64,000 nucleotides of DNA, taken from assembly GCA_027257055.1 (NCBI GenBank), contig JAPVLO010000097.1, forward strand, positions 5,991,001 through 6,055,000. Reading direction: 5' to 3'. The DNA is from Cephalopachus bancanus. Lineage: Eukaryota; Chordata; Mammalia; Primates; Tarsiidae. The notes beneath the pieces were generated by a model. It searched no databases, had not been told where the DNA came from, and worked only from the letters and a program-made list of their open reading frames with translations. Positions 34,473 through 46,115 of this stretch are shown here, piece after piece. Position numbers and translations under genes: made by a program. The number at the start of each line of letters is the position of its first letter. Position 1 is the stretch's first letter.

Positions 34473-35095
34473 GAAAACCGCACAACCCTTTCTTCTCAAG
34501 GCATATTTGCATGAGAATCAGAGCTGGTTCACTAGAGAGGCTCTGCCCCATCCTCCCACCCCCAACCCCCACCCCCACCCCATTCTCCCATGAGGCTCCT
34601 ATTGCTGTTTACTCAGCTGGTCTCCTCCATTCACTGAAAATAGCCAATCTTTCTCCCAGGCAGTTTGGTGTTCTGGGGAAGGAAGGCCAAGAACAGAATG
34701 TGGATTTATGTTGGTGCATTTGTGCCTTAAAGTGAAAACAGAATTCGAAGCATTTTAATTTTTATTTATTTGACTAAGCTAAAGTTCTTGACTATATTTA
34801 ATCACTTAAACTTGACTCTTTTTTGACACTAAAATTACATATTATTATTTCCAGTTCTCTTCCATACTCCCTGATCATTCCGGGATAGCATATGTTGCTG
34901 TCTTGAAATTTGTACTTACTCTTCTAAACCACATTCAAAAATCAGCTTCCACCTGGATTTTCTAGTCAGGTTTTATTATCCTTAGTTTGGGCAGTCTCTG
35001 ATACAAGGAAAGAGAACTGGACCAAGCATCATCAGTGATGCTAGGTTTTGTAGCAAGCCCTTTGCATAGGTGAACCTGATGGATCATCAAAAATG
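34473..35095. other. Unassigned sequence with a C-rich tract
   Basis: A C-rich run (about 34550-34582, 'cccccaacccccacccccac') may form an i-motif/G4 on its strands. Otherwise nothing recognisable. Confidence 0.35.
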
Positions 35096-35215
35096 ACTCT
35101 ATATGTTTGTTGTTATCCTTAGTTGAGAGGTGGTTACTTGCCCAAGGCAACCCAGACAGGTCATCAGGGAACTGGGATTCAGACCCAGACATTCTGACTG
35201 CTTGTTCTCCACTCT
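35096..35215 (+). repeat. MIR SINE fragment, sense
   Basis: 'ggttacttgcccaaggcaac', 'ccagacaggtcatcagggaa' and 'ctgggattcagacccagaca' are the MIR 3' core. Confidence 0.8.
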
Positions 35216-35350
35216 TGACCATTTCCAAAATCAGTGTTCCAGACTCCACTCTGCCCTTAGTTTGGTTGTTGTCCTCAGATAAATTCTTAACACCATTCGC
35301 CTCAGTTTACAAATAAGGAATTTGGCCTAAATTTCTTCTACTAAAACTTG

Positions 35351-35608
35351 CAAATTTTTTTTTTTTTTTTGGAAACAAGGATTTATTGAGAAGACAGAAA
35401 AACTCCCACAGTGGGTGGGGACCCAAAGGGGTTGCCCGCAAATGCTTTTTAACTCCACAACCAGTGAGACTAAGCTCTCACACCAAACTTCAAATTTGCC
35501 AGTTCCTGAGAGCAAATCTTTGTGGTAACTTAGAGAAGGTGTCTCTTCGTATTTACTGTGGATGTTGTAAATTTTGCATTCCACTGTCTAAGGCATCATC
35601 AAATTTTT
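35351..35608 (-). pseudogene. 5'-truncated polyadenylated retrocopy of unknown transcript
   Basis: On the minus strand the sequence ends with AATAAA (35387-35382), 11 bases of spacer and a 16-A tail (T run at 35355-35370). The 9-bp repeat 'caaattttt' at 35351-35359 and 35600-35608 looks like a target duplication. These are the marks of L1-mediated insertion of a processed transcript. I do not recognise the source: it may be the 3' UTR of a gene or an LTR-derived transcript. The 85-codon minus frame across it has no known domain. Confidence 0.55.
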
Positions 35609-35898
35609 AAAATACAAACAAAATACAACTGTTTTCCAAAGTTCTAATCATGATATTTATTTCACCTTTAATATTTCAACAGAATTATCCTATGTTGTTA
35701 TTTCCCCTATTATCTCTCTGCAGGAGGTTGCCCAGTATTTACCTCTCACTTTTTCCTGAGCTGTATTTCTGCCTCCTCCAGGATGTTTCGCTGATATTTT
35801 AAACTGAGCAAATGTTGAACTGAGCTTATCATCCCGCCTCCACTGTTACCAAATTTACTTCTTTAAATGAGACCTAACTTTTTTTAGTGTTTTTGTTT

Positions 35899-36375
35899 TA
35901 TAACTTTTTTTTATTATAGAGATGGGATTAAAAGTCAGGATTAGGTACATAAGTAGTCTATGTGCAGGTGAAGTTTGGGCCTCCAACTGGCCTCACTTCC
36001 CCTGGATTAGGACCAGGTACCCTTTGCGATGATATGTGGCCCCTCCCTCCCACCCCTGCCAGTGTCCATCAACTGCTGATCTCTCCCTTGTACTAATGTG
36101 ATTAACGTTTAGGTCCCACTTATGGATGAGAACATGTGGTATTCAGTTCTTTGTTTCTGTGATAGATCACTAAGTATGATGGTCTCTAGCACCATCCAGT
36201 TTACTGTGAAGTTTATGATTTTGTTCTTTATGGCTGTGTAATACTCCATTGTGTATATATGTACCACATTTTCTTTATCTTGTCCACTTTTGGTGGGCAG
36301 TCGGGTGGGTTCCATGTTTTTGCTACTGTGAACAGTGCAACAATACATGTGCAGGTGTCTTTTTATTCCCACCTT
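35899..36375 (-). mobile_element. L1 3' end (younger group), antisense, 5'-truncated
   Basis: T tract, 'gtcaggattaggtacataag', 'aggtgaagtttgggcctcca', 'gaacatgtggtattcagttc', 'gatagatcactaagtatgat' and 'actccattgtgtatatatgt' give the reverse complement of the L1 3' UTR and ORF2 end. The minus-strand frame 36109-36399 retains part of the ORF2 C-terminal region, for example 'YTMEYYTAIKNK'. The copy is dead. Confidence 0.9.
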
Positions 36376-36900
36376 TGCATCAAGAGCATCTTCTCCCAAG
36401 TAACCAAGCTTAAAATCTTGCTCCCGTTTTATTCCTCGCTTTCTCCTGTCTCACTTATTTCCCCCATCTGAACTGTCAAGTGTGTTCTGTTCACACCATG
36501 TGTCCCATGTTCATCTGCCCGCTTCCATCTCCTTGCCAGCATCCCCCATCCTCAAGCCACGGCACTGTTGGGTTCACCATCCTAAGACACCACTTTGATC
36601 GCTTCCTAGTTCAAAAGTCTTCAAGGACTTTCTTATCAAATGTATGTCAGACATCTTTCCATAAGTATTTAGAGGCCTCAACAACAATTGGTCCATCATA
36701 TACTTTTTGCTTTGTCTTTTATTACTCATCAATATAAAGACTACCCTTAAGTCCAGAAGAACTGTTTCCCTATACTTTCATAAGTTTTGTGCTTTTGCTT
36801 ATGCTTTTCCTTCCAGGTGAAATACTGTCCCTCTAATCTGTTTCTGTAAATATCCTACCCAAATCAATTGCTGTCTCTTATGAAACATATTGCCTTGCCT
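36376..36900 (+). repeat. L2 LINE 3' region, sense
   Basis: 'accaagcttaaaatcttgct', 'agttcaaaagtcttcaagga', 'tttcataagttttgtgcttt' and 'ttccttccaggtgaaatact' appear in L2 order. Confidence 0.65.
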
Positions 36901-37037
36901 GGGATAGACACTCATTTAAATATTGTTGTAGGATCACACAATACGTTTAGTGACAGTCAAAGCATTACCAGGTTTGGGGTCAGTCTGACACATCTTTGGC
37001 ATAAAGACTATGGCAGATATTTTTCTTTACTTAACCA

Positions 37038-37341
37038 ATTTTTTTTTTTTTTTTTTTTTTAGTAGAAGTCTCACTCTGTCGCCCAGGCTGGAGTGCAGTG
37101 GCATGCTCACGGCCACCCTATCTTCAATCTGCTGGGCTCTGGCAATCCTTCTGCCTCAGCTTTCCAAGTATCTGTAACCACAGACGTGTGCCACCATGCC
37201 TGGCTAGTTTTTTGATTTATTGTAGAGACGAGGTCTCGCCAAGTTGCCCAAGCTGGTCCCAAACCCCTGGGCTCAGGCAATCCTCTTGCCTCAGCCTCCC
37301 AAAGTGCTGAGATTACAGGCATGAGTCACTGTACCCGGCTA
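37038..37341 (-). mobile_element. Alu SINE, derived type without the deletion, antisense
   Basis: A T tract of about 22 bases, 'tctcactctgtcgcccaggc', 'tgatttattgtagagacgag', 'tcgccaagttgcccaagctg'. First of three same-orientation Alus within 1.3 kb. Confidence 0.95.
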
Positions 37342-37373
37342 ACATTGTAGGGGTTTTTTTGTTTGTTTATTTT

Positions 37374-37581
37374 TGTTTATTTTTTTTTTAATCAGAGTCT
37401 CACTCTCGCCCAGGCTGGAGTGCAGTAGCATGCTCATGGCCACCCCAGCGTCGACCTGCTGGTCTCCGGCGATCCTTCCACCTCAGCCTTCCAAGTAGCC
37501 AGAACTATAGGCATGCCCTATCACACCAGGCTAATTTTTTATTTATTTTGGAGATGAGGTCTTGCCAAGGTGCCCAGGCTG
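37374..37581 (-). mobile_element. Alu SINE, antisense, left arm truncated
   Basis: 'cagagtctcactctcgccca', 'gtcgacctgctggtctccgg' and 'gagatgaggtcttgccaagg' mark the right arm, linker and start of the left arm. It stops at 'gcccaggctgttccaccatt', so most of the left arm is missing. Confidence 0.9.
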
Positions 37582-37894
37582 TTCCACCATTTTTTATTGA
37601 CTCAAGTTGTATATTTAAGCTCATAAAAGTTTAAAAGTTTAATTGAATGCCCTAAATATGTTTATAGACAAGGAAAAGAGGCCAGCATCTCTAAATTAAT
37701 TTCTATGATTCTAGATTGCTAACTCAAATTCTAATTATTAAACTGTTATTAAACCATCACTGTAGCTACTTCCCACAGTTTTTAGAACAAAGTAATAAAT
37801 AAATAAGCAGCAACTTAATTTTTAATCTTATAACCACAAAAAGTACTTAAGTACTTTTCTGCTTCTCTTTTGCACAGGTGTGGATGTATACACA
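37582..37894. other. Unassigned AT-rich sequence
   Basis: No gene or repeat recognised. Confidence 0.3.
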
Positions 37895-37972
37895 CATACA
37901 TGCGTGTTCACACGACACAACCCATACATACACACACAATCCACTCACACTGTAGTTATATATATATATATA
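37895..37972 (+). repeat. Imperfect (AC)n and (TA)n simple repeat
   Basis: AC-rich text from 37890 to 37940 followed by a TA run at 37957-37971, directly next to the Alu T tract. Confidence 0.9.
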
Positions 37973-38265
37973 TTTTTTTCCAAGTTGGAGTCTCACTCTG
38001 TCACCCAGACTGGAGTGCAGTGGCCGCTCCCGGCCACCGCAACCTCGACCTGCTGGGCTCCTGCAATCCCTCCGTCTCAGCCTTCCAAGTAGCTGGAACT
38101 ACAGGCGTGCGCTACCATGCCTGGCTAATTTTTTTTTATTTATTTATTGTAGAGATGAGGTCTCGCCAAGTTGCCCAGGCAGGTCTCGAACCCATGGGCT
38201 CAGGCAATCCACTCACCTTGGCCTCCCAAAGCGCGGGATTACAGGCTGAGCCACTGAGCCTGGCC
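37973..38265 (-). mobile_element. Alu SINE, derived type without the deletion, antisense
   Basis: 'ttggagtctcactctgtcac', 'atttattgtagagatgaggt', 'tcgccaagttgcccaggcag' and 'ggctgagccactgagcctgg'. Flanks 'tgtagttata' and 'tgtagctatt' suggest a decayed target duplication. The 154-codon frame at 37870-38334 reads the Alu and is rejected as a gene. Confidence 0.95.
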
Positions 38266-39604
38266 TGTAGCTATTTTTTAAAAATGGGTAACTGCAGCTC
38301 CAGTGATAAATTCTCTGATGACAGTGAGAATTAAGTCATTTATTATTATGATGGTGATAATTGTTATTACTATTGCCATTATTAAAGTCCAGACTTGGTG
38401 CCCGACTTTTTCTGCCATATAGTTATAAACTGCAAATAGAGATTTTTAAAATAAGAGATCAAGGTAGTAGCTATTTATGACACCTAAAAATCTGTGTTTC
38501 TAAATAGCTATCGGTAAAGGATAAAAAGCAATTGATAGCTCTTTTGGGATAAACGCACTGAGACAGCATGTCTACACTATCTATATTAGTACATGGTCTT
38601 CCTAGCCATCTGTCAAAGAAACAGACTGACTTCAACCAACAGGTTACATCAGACTCATTTTCTAGACAAAGAAACTGAGGCTTGACAGAGAATGAATATC
38701 AGCTGGCTGGGTGAGACAGCATTCTGAGCGCCTGTAATTCACTTAGCCTCTGGGTTCCTGCACCCCTCATCCTTTTTATTCTCAGTGTTTCAGGGCATTG
38801 TTCCTTCAGTTTGCACTGAGCTGGTTGGAGGTAGGCACCGCAGGTTTGATTGATACAGCAATTTGCATCTCAAGGCATAGCTCGATAAATACAGTGCAAT
38901 GAAAGGCTACTCTCTCACCAGCCAATTTCCCCCCCTGGGCTGACTTTAGAAGCTCATTGATGTCACTTCCTTCCTCAGTCAGCAAGTGAATTTTCTTTAA
39001 TTCTCAAGACCAGCTGTCCATGCTGTCAACAGAAAGTTATTAAAATTCCTTTAAAGTGAATAAAAATAGCCTAAAAGCAAATGTAGTTGGAAACAGGAAA
39101 GAATCAGTATGCAAAGTCCACAAACCTCTGAGCAAAATAATGTTGATCCAGCAGAGATTTCAAACATTGTATATTCAAGATGCCAGAAAAAAAATAATTA
39201 AAAGATGCTAAACCGCATACTTCTTAATCTTTTATTAGCAAAGACTGATACAGTTAAAATATATCCCCGTAAATTCATTCCCCCTTTTCAAATATGATTT
39301 GAATAAATTTGAGAATGACTTAGGTTTTCCTTAAGTGGGATTCCCTCCTTTTTTCTTGCACAGGCCAGAGAACATTTACATCCCCACCAGGCTGAGACTA
39401 TCTATAAGCAGGAGAAGCATTATCATTAGCAGTAATCATAACCACCAGGGCCACACAATAATAATATAATTATTTGTATTTTTTAATTTATAAGAGTTTT
39501 AGTAGCTCAAGGGGAGAGAGAGTTTTTTCTCATATTTAAATGGTTGTAACTCATAGAAATGAACAATCTCGCTCCCTTGTCCCCCTGATACTCAACTGAC
39601 TGCT
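38266..39604. other. Unique sequence without recognisable repeat
   Basis: About 1.3 kb with no recognised transposon. It includes a POU/octamer-like 'atttgcat' at about 38861 and mixed-composition blocks (38820-39130). This is compatible with conserved non-coding DNA but not shown by the sequence alone. Confidence 0.35.
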
Positions 39605-40015
39605 GTATGAGTCTGCTTTATGTTGCTATAAAGGAACACCTGAGGCTGGGTCACTTATAAGGAGATAAAAGGTTTATTTTGGCTCTTGGCTCTGCACAGC
39701 ACCAGAATCTGCTTCTAGTGAGGCCTCCGGAAGCTTACAATCGTGGTGGAAGACAAAAGTGTTGCAGGTGTGTCACATGGTGAAAGCCAGAACAAGAGAG
39801 AGGAAGGAGGTGCCAGGCTCCTTTAAACAACCAACTCTTGTATGAACTAATAGAGCTAGAGTGAGAACTCACTCATTACCATGAGAGAGGCACGAAGCCA
39901 TTCATGAAGCATCTACCTCCATGATCCAATCACCTCCTATTAAGCCTCATTTTCAATACTAGGGATCACATTTCAATATGAGATTTGGAAGGGACAACCA
40001 TCCAAACTGATCACT
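39605..40015 (-). mobile_element. MaLR-type LTR (MST-like), solo, antisense
   Basis: 'tgagtctgctttatgttgct', 'cctgaggctgggtcacttat', 'gagaactcactcattaccat' and 'atttcaatatgagatttgga' follow the reverse-complemented order of MST/THE1-like LTRs. It resembles the LTR at 3046-3472. Confidence 0.75.
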
Positions 40016-40084
40016 GCCTGACCTCAGTCACTGGAAGACTTTCCTGTTACCTTCTAAATCAGCCCTTGCTGGTCAGTGTTTTCA

Positions 40085-40640
40085 CACATACGTGTATTAA
40101 CATCTAGAGTGTGCCAGCTCTAGGCCGGATCCTGAGAAGTTAACAATATACAAAATGGATATAATCCCTGACCTCAGAGACTTAGAGATTTGGAGACAAG
40201 CACAAAAGTAAGCAAACCTACAAATAAAATAATCTCAAATTGTGATAAGTGTTATGAAAGAAACAAATATTGGGTTGAGATCAAGAATCACAAAAGGAGA
40301 TAGGCTAACCAAGAAAGAACCCCTGAGGTCTTAATATTCAATTGAGACTTTAAACATATGAAAGAGCCAACCCTGCAAAATTGGAGAGACAACAACAGCA
40401 TGTGCAAAGGACCAGAGGCCAAAAAAGACCAGAAAAGAGCATAAAACCAAAGTTATTGGAGGGTAGAAAGGAAGGGAAACAGACAGCAAGGTGAGGTTGA
40501 AGAGGGGGCAAGGAGCTGATGATTCAAAGCTGTAAGATATAGAAAGAGTCTGGAGAGTGTTAGAGTAGAAGCAGGGAGACCCCAGAAGGCTAAATTCATA
40601 ATCCGGGGGAGAGACGTTGATAGGCTCAACAAGGTGGTGG
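40085..40640 (-). repeat. L2 LINE 3' region, antisense
   Basis: 'aatccctgacctcagagact', 'ttgtgataagtgttatgaaa', 'gcatgtgcaaaggaccagag' and 'aaggtgaggttgaagagggg' match reverse-complemented L2 over more than 500 bases. The 108-codon minus-strand frame here is L2-derived. Confidence 0.85.
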
Positions 40641-41435
40641 CTGTGGACAGCAGGCATGAATTGCAGATATATTCTAATGACACTGCAACACTGTCTTACT
40701 GACTATGGACTTCTCTGACTTGCTGTCTTCCACACTGCGTTGGCTCCCTTGAGCTATTTATTGGTCCCTGTGCCTTTTATTAAGCAATAACTACAGGCTA
40801 AGGAGAAAAAGCTGTAGTAAAGACAGGACCCCCCCCCAGTTCACTGAATTCCCACACCTGCTTGGTTTCAGTTCACCATATTTGCCCTCTTCCCCAAGTT
40901 CTCAGGTTTCTACTTAAAATGATGTTTGAAGGGAGAAGGGGAGATATGGTGCTCCAGAATCCCCCAGTTATAGAATAGAAAATGACTCTCTATATACAGA
41001 TAAATAATGGGCATGTTTGCACTCTGGGAAAGAATAGATTTATAATCTCATCTCCTTATCCTTGCCCCATTTCAAGATTTCACATATGGCACCTTCAAAA
41101 CACTTGGAGTATCCCTGCGGAAAGGATCATTCTAAAACATAGATTATAGCACTGAAAAGACAATGTCATGGAAAAGGAGGGAATAGCACCTAAGAGCTCT
41201 TTGGGAGCAGGGAGCAGGCTATTTGGGAACAACTGTCTTATTCATGGTTGAGTTTCCAGAGCTTGTACCCAGATAGGACCCCTGAAAGCTGATCAAACAG
41301 TATTTGTTGGGAAGTGAACAAGTAAAGCCAGATGTGACTCTTTCTAATATTTATTCTTTATATCCATCCATTACCAATTTCTTTCAAATATTTCTTAAGC
41401 ACACTTTTAAAAATTTTTTCCTTTTATCTTTTTTC
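40641..41435. other. Unassigned sequence
   Basis: No gene recognised. A C run lies at 40830-40838. The part near 41225-41320 ('agagcttgtacccagatagg') weakly resembles an L2 or MIR tail. Confidence 0.3.
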
Positions 41436-41835
41436 CCATTTTGACCTCCCTAGTCTAGGTCCCAATCTGTCATCTAGTTTACCCACCCCACCAATGTCCC
41501 CCATATATTCTCCAATTTCCCCCCCACTCTGTCCATTATTATTAATCAATTTAACCTTTCTTCCTCTCCTACCTCTGCTAAAGCATCCATAATTATCCCC
41601 AAATTGTCTATTGTTTCAAACATAAAGCAATTGACTTGTTTTCAGGTTACCCAAGACTACCTGGAAAGTATTGTTTTCCTCAAAACCCTCTCATCTAGTA
41701 GGAGTGTTCACTGCCATGATTCTCTCCAAACTCTATCCATTTTTGAAGGTCTAATTCAAGTTCCACATCCTCATTATTCGGATTCCTACATCCCAAGGAC
41801 AGGTCCTATCTCAGAACTTATTTTTAAGTCCTTGT
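41436..41835 (+). repeat. Possible L2 LINE fragment, sense
   Basis: C/T-rich text with 'ttttgaaggtctaattcaag' and 'ttccacatcctcattattcg' resembles L2 ('cattcaggtctcagctcaaatgtcacctcc'), but divergence is high. Confidence 0.4.
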
Positions 41836-42651
41836 GTTCACCTACAAAAATTCACTCAAACATGCAAAAGATATATTCAATAGATATTCCAAGCTAGATA
41901 TTTGGATATCTGTATCCAAAAGATATTCCTCAACTCCATTAAGTAAAAGACTTATAATAAGTCAATTAAAATGGTGGCTCCTGGTTGTTTATGATATGTT
42001 TCTGCATAAGTTAAGTGGGAGTGTAACAGTGGTTATGGGCAGCGCACCTCTTAGAAACCTATTTGTTTCCAAGACCAATCACAGTGCCCTCTGAGTGCCC
42101 ACAGCATGTCATTCCTCAGTCTATTAAAACACTTCTCAGGAGGTGTTGTAATTTATCTCTTCTTATATCTCTCTGCCACTTGACCCTGACCTTCTTGAGA
42201 GAGGTGCCCTGCTGTGTTCATTAGTATGTCAGAATATTGGAGGTATCTGACATACTGAAGGTATTATATTTTTTGAGTGAATATACTGTACTATAAGATA
42301 TTGGACTTAATTCAGTTTGTTAAATTAGAGGAAATGGCTAGACAACTAGAGATTCTATGTTTTTGAGGGACTTGAAAGTTATCCAAATAAGCTAGAATCT
42401 GCGAAACAATGTATTTTGCATTACATATGGTTTGTTTATGTTATGTATTTTGAATGTATATGTATATTATTTCACATGTTAGAGCCTCCCACTCAGAATG
42501 AACTTTGAACTCTAGATTCTTGCAGATCCATGCATGGCTGCAAAAGGCCTGTTCGCTCCTGCCATTTTCTTTTGCATGTTGGCATTTTTCTGAAAAGTAG
42601 ATTCATAGCTGCTCTTAGGTTCGCAAAGGGACCTGTTACCTGAAAGAGGTT
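41836..42651. other. Mostly unassigned; weak L2 3'-end match at 42160-42290
   Basis: 'gccacttgaccctgaccttc' and 'gaggtgccctgctgtgttca' resemble an L2 3' end. The stretch ending 'gaggttaagaaccact' before 42665 resembles the end of a hAT-type MER element. The rest is unassigned. Confidence 0.3.
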
Positions 42652-42666
42652 AAGAACCACTATTTT

Positions 42667-42946
42667 GCCTGGCTCGGTGGCTCAGCCTGTAATCCCGCGC
42701 CTTTGGGAGGCTGAGGTGAGTGGATTGCCTGAGCCCACTGGTTCGAGAACTGCCTGGGCAGCGAGACCTCATCTCTACAATAAATCAAAATCAGCCGGGC
42801 GTGGTAGCGCATGCCTGTAATTCCGGCTACTCGGAAGGCTGAGGCAGAAGGATCGCCAGAGCCCAGCGGGTCGAGGCTGCGGTGGCCGGGAGCGGCCACT
42901 GCACTCCAGTCTGGGTGACCGAGTGAGACTCCAAAAAAAAAAAAAA
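42667..42946 (+). mobile_element. Alu SINE, derived type with the 5-nt deletion, sense
   Basis: Starts 'gcctggctcggtggctcagc', reads 'cctgggcagcgagacctcat' and 'aataaatcaaaatcagccgg', with 'ggtgaccgagtgagactcca' at the end. Target duplication 'aagaaccactattt/aagaaccactatct' at 42652-42665 and 42947-42960. Confidence 0.97.
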
Positions 42947-42960
42947 AAGAACCACTATCT

Positions 42961-43115
42961 TAAACTGTTTAGGCAGCAAAAGAACTTCCCCTGGAGTTTA
43001 AGTCAGTTTGAGGTGATAAATCAAACTACTTACAATAGGAAAAACTACTGGGTCTCACTGCAGAGTTTGCAGACTTGGAGGCAATTATCCTAGAATTATA
43101 AGTTTTTTTGTACAG
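42961..43115. other. Unassigned sequence
   Basis: Short unassigned stretch between the Alu and an L1 end. Confidence 0.3.
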
Positions 43116-43212
43116 TTTTATTTTATTTTATTATTTTATTTTATTTTAAAGATGTGGGGTATAATTTAGGGTTGGGTATGCAAGTGGTCACTGTACAGGT
43201 AAAGTTTTCATG
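43116..43212 (-). mobile_element. L1 3' UTR fragment (younger group), antisense
   Basis: (TTTTA)n tail, then 'aaagatgtggggtataattt' and 'ggtatgcaagtggtcactgt'. Only about 80 bases of 3' UTR are present before unrelated sequence, so it is severely 5'-truncated. Confidence 0.8.
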
Positions 43213-43605
43213 TATCAAAGAAATGTCCCCTCAGATGTTAGTGAGAGCGGGCTGGGGGTGTTTCTACATCTTCCATTCCCAGTGCTCATGAATGGATAAC
43301 AGTGTCTTGACACCATCTTCACCATAAGATGAGTCAACAGTATCCAGAATCTTCCTTTGCAACTGATTCTGCTCTGTTTTTTAAAGACATAATGAGATTA
43401 AAATTGAAGAATTCTGGGATACCTGTTTCTATGTTCCATTTAACCTGTCACTCCAATAACCTTGCCAAGTGTTTTTATTTTTTTCTTCCTCTATTCTGCA
43501 TCTAACCATACACTAAAAAGATAAGACTCAAATATGAGACAGACAAGACTGGTTTTATCCTAAAAGCTGACTATTGGTGTGTCTTAAGAGTAACAACATT
43601 ATTTC
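43213..43605. other. Unassigned sequence
   Basis: No gene or repeat recognised. Confidence 0.3.
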
Positions 43606-43835
43606 TTAGAATGCTGGGTGTCCTTTTACCAGTAGGTCATGTAAATTTGGACACTTTTCTTAAATTATTTGAGCCCTGGTCACCTAATCTTAAAAAGCGG
43701 GGGAGGGAGTAATAAGCTCTACTTCACAGGGTTGTTTCAAGTACATAATGTCTGTGAAGTGTATTGCTCAGACCCAGGACAGAGTAATTACTTGGTAGAG
43801 GTATGCTTCCTTCCCTGCCCCTTGAGGAACAGTCA
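43606..43835 (-). repeat. MIR SINE, antisense
   Basis: 'tttgagccctggtcacctaa', 'cttcacagggttgtttcaag' and 'gtaattacttggtagaggta' match reverse-complemented MIR. Confidence 0.7.
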
Positions 43836-43859
43836 AAAAAGAGCACAAGAACTTGTTTG

Positions 43860-44352
43860 AATTCATTTCCTATTGCTGGTATAGCAAAACCTCACAAACT
43901 TGATGGCTTAAAACAACACAATTGTATGGATCTTACAGTTCTGCTCATCAGAAGTTCAGATGGGTCTCATTAGACTACAGTCAAGGTATCAATAGGGCTT
44001 TGTTCCTTCTGGAGGCTCTAGGGGAGAGTCCATTTCCTTCCTTTTTCCACTTCCTAGAGGCTGCCCATAGTCCTTGGCTCATGGCCCCTTCCAGCAATGG
44101 CATCGCTCCATTCTCTGCTACCATTGTCACATTCCTTCTCTCTGCTTTGGACTCTCCTGTGCCTCTAATATAAGGACTCTTGTGATACACTGGGCACGTC
44201 CAGATTATTCAAGATAATTTTCTCATCTCCAGAGCCTTAACTGAATCATATCTGCAAAGACCCTTTGTCACTGCAAAGTCCTTTGTCATATTCACAGGTT
44301 ACAATGATTAAGATGTGGACATCCCAGGGGCCATTATTCTATCTATCATAAT
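43860..44352 (-). mobile_element. MLT1-type MaLR LTR, antisense
   Basis: 'gatggcttaaaacaacacaa', 'ttccttctggaggctctagg', 'tggctcatggccccttccag', 'cacaggttacaatgattaag' and 'ggggccattattctatctat' follow an MLT1 LTR in reverse. Nearly the full LTR length, no internal region. Confidence 0.85.
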
Positions 44353-44860
44353 TGTCATGTCAGCTTCCATAACCTACAGATATCTTCATTTTAATTATGG
44401 GCACAATGCCTCACTTAATAACTTTCTCTTAAGTTCTGTTCCTTCTCCCATTGTATCTTTAATAGTATCACCATCTATAAGTTTCCCTAGCTAAAAACCT
44501 GAGGGCTGTCTTTGCTCCCTGTTCCTGTCCTTCCTGTGTCCAGTCTCTAGAACCTACCCTAGAAGTGCCACCTGCTCTGGGTGTCCCTCCATTCCCGCTT
44601 TCACTGCCTGGGCTGGAGCTCTCATCCCTCTGGCCTGGACACTGCGCATGCTCATTGCTTTCTTCACCGCCTTCAACCCCCACGACCCTGTCAGCCCATC
44701 CTCACACCACCACCCAACTCACCTTTGCCAAGAAGTGCTTTGGTCACCTCATCCCCTTCTGAAAGACCTTTGCTAGCTGCTCACACCTGGAAAGCCCCCA
44801 ATCTCCCCCCAAGTCAACAATCTCCCAAATCTGAGGTCTTTCCCTCTTCTCACACGCCAT
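44353..44860 (+). repeat. L2 LINE 3' region, sense
   Basis: 'aaacctgagggctgtctttg', 'cccgctttcactgcctgggc', 'ctcatccctctggcctggac' and 'actcacctttgccaagaagt' match L2. Open frames on both strands (44468-44862) read this L2 and are not genes. Confidence 0.65.
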
Positions 44861-45025
44861 GATCCTTCCTGGCTAGAGTATATGCTTGTATTATATAAGC
44901 CACTCGGAACTTCTCGTTGTTCACCCCAAAACACCCTACTTTTGTCTGTCTCTGATTATTTATTCATTCTGCCTCAACTATCCGGAATGCCCTCTCTCAT
45001 CCTTTGCCTGCAAAATTCATCCTTA
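44861..45025 (+). repeat. L2 LINE fragment, sense
   Basis: 'ctcaactatccggaatgccc' and 'caaaattcatccttatttca' resemble the L2 segment 'ctgcctggaacgctcttcc ... catcattcag'. It may be part of the same L2 array. Confidence 0.5.
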
Positions 45026-45200
45026 TTTCACTGTAACCCTCACAAATCTGGGAAGGGGTAGATTACATTATTAACTCCTTTTCTTATAGATGGTCAAACA
45101 AGCCAGAGAATTAAGCAAGTGGCCCCAAATCAAATGCCTAGTAATTGGCAGAGCAGACATTAGACATCAGGCTGTCCTCTAGTCCATCTTCTAGAGTTCA
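45026..45200 (+). repeat. MIR SINE, sense
   Basis: 'gatggtcaaacaagccagag', 'gaattaagcaagtggcccca' and 'ctagtaattggcagagcaga' follow the MIR 3' core. Confidence 0.65.
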
Positions 45201-45325
45201 GTTGGCAGCTACATTATTTTTACGATGTGAATATTTTATTGTTTTGGCTCCTATTTTTCTCTTGAATTTCCCCAAGTTTCCCTTGGTTACTAAGGAAACA
45301 AAATTAGGATTTTTGTAGTGCTGTT
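45201..45325. other. Unassigned sequence
   Basis: No feature recognised. Confidence 0.3.
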
Positions 45326-45765
45326 GCCACCCCTGACACACTGTCCAGTCTATTCTCTATTTAGCAACCAGACTTGAGTGGTCTTTTAAAAATGCAAATC
45401 TGTGCATGCCACTCCAATGTCCCTACTCGCACCTTGGCCTGAATCTCCTTAATGGTCAACTTCTCACTGCTCTTGGGGTAATCATAAATTTCTCAAAAAA
45501 TGGTCTACATGGGCTTCTTTGCTATGTTTCCTGCTTTCCTGTGCAGCCCCTGCCCACCACACCCTCCTCACCTCTCCACTCTTACCACACTGGCCTCTTT
45601 TCTGTGCTGTGGACCCTCCATGCTCCCTCCTGTCACAAGGAGTTTTCATGTGCTCTTCCTTCTGCCTGAACGTTCTTCCCCCTCTTTTTGGCCAAGTTAA
45701 CTCCTCTCTCATCTTTCAGATTTCAATTCAAATGTCACTTCTTTGGAGAGCCAAAATTTAAACAC
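45326..45765 (+). repeat. L2 LINE 3' region, sense
   Basis: 'agtctattctctatttagca', 'ccagacttgagtggtctttt', 'atggtctacatgggcttctt', 'tgctcttccttctgcctgaa' and 'ttcaattcaaatgtcacttc' are in L2 order and form one of the best-preserved L2 copies here. The open frames 45406-45761 (both strands) derive from it. Confidence 0.85.
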
Positions 45766-46115
45766 TGGTGATCTATAATTCAAAGGCTAAGCTTTTCCCA
45801 CAAACCATGTTGCCTCTTCTTTAAACACTCTGCATATAATCTGACAAAAGAAATCTAAATAGTAAAACATATCAAGAGTATCTGATTGAGCGTTGCCCTT
45901 GAAAATGAAGAAAATTGGTTCTTATTATCTGGAAACTCTGACACTGGCCTCAAGCATTTACTGATGACAGCATGATCAAATAGCCTACTCTGAATACTAC
46001 CATGCCATTTTCTTTGCTCCTTACACTTCTACTGTATCCCATATGACACCTAGCCTGTGAGTGAAATTTTAAAGTATACTTATTATTGGTTGACTAATTG
46101 GTAAGTTTCATTTAT
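45766..46115. other. Unassigned sequence
   Basis: No gene or repeat recognised. Confidence 0.3.

Noticed and set aside
37870..38334. 154-codon open frame
   Set aside because: It begins in a simple repeat and reads through an antisense Alu.
38861..38868. Octamer 'atttgcat' as a functional POU site
   Set aside because: An 8-mer is expected by chance about once per 65 kb on one strand, more in AT-rich DNA; there is no supporting context.
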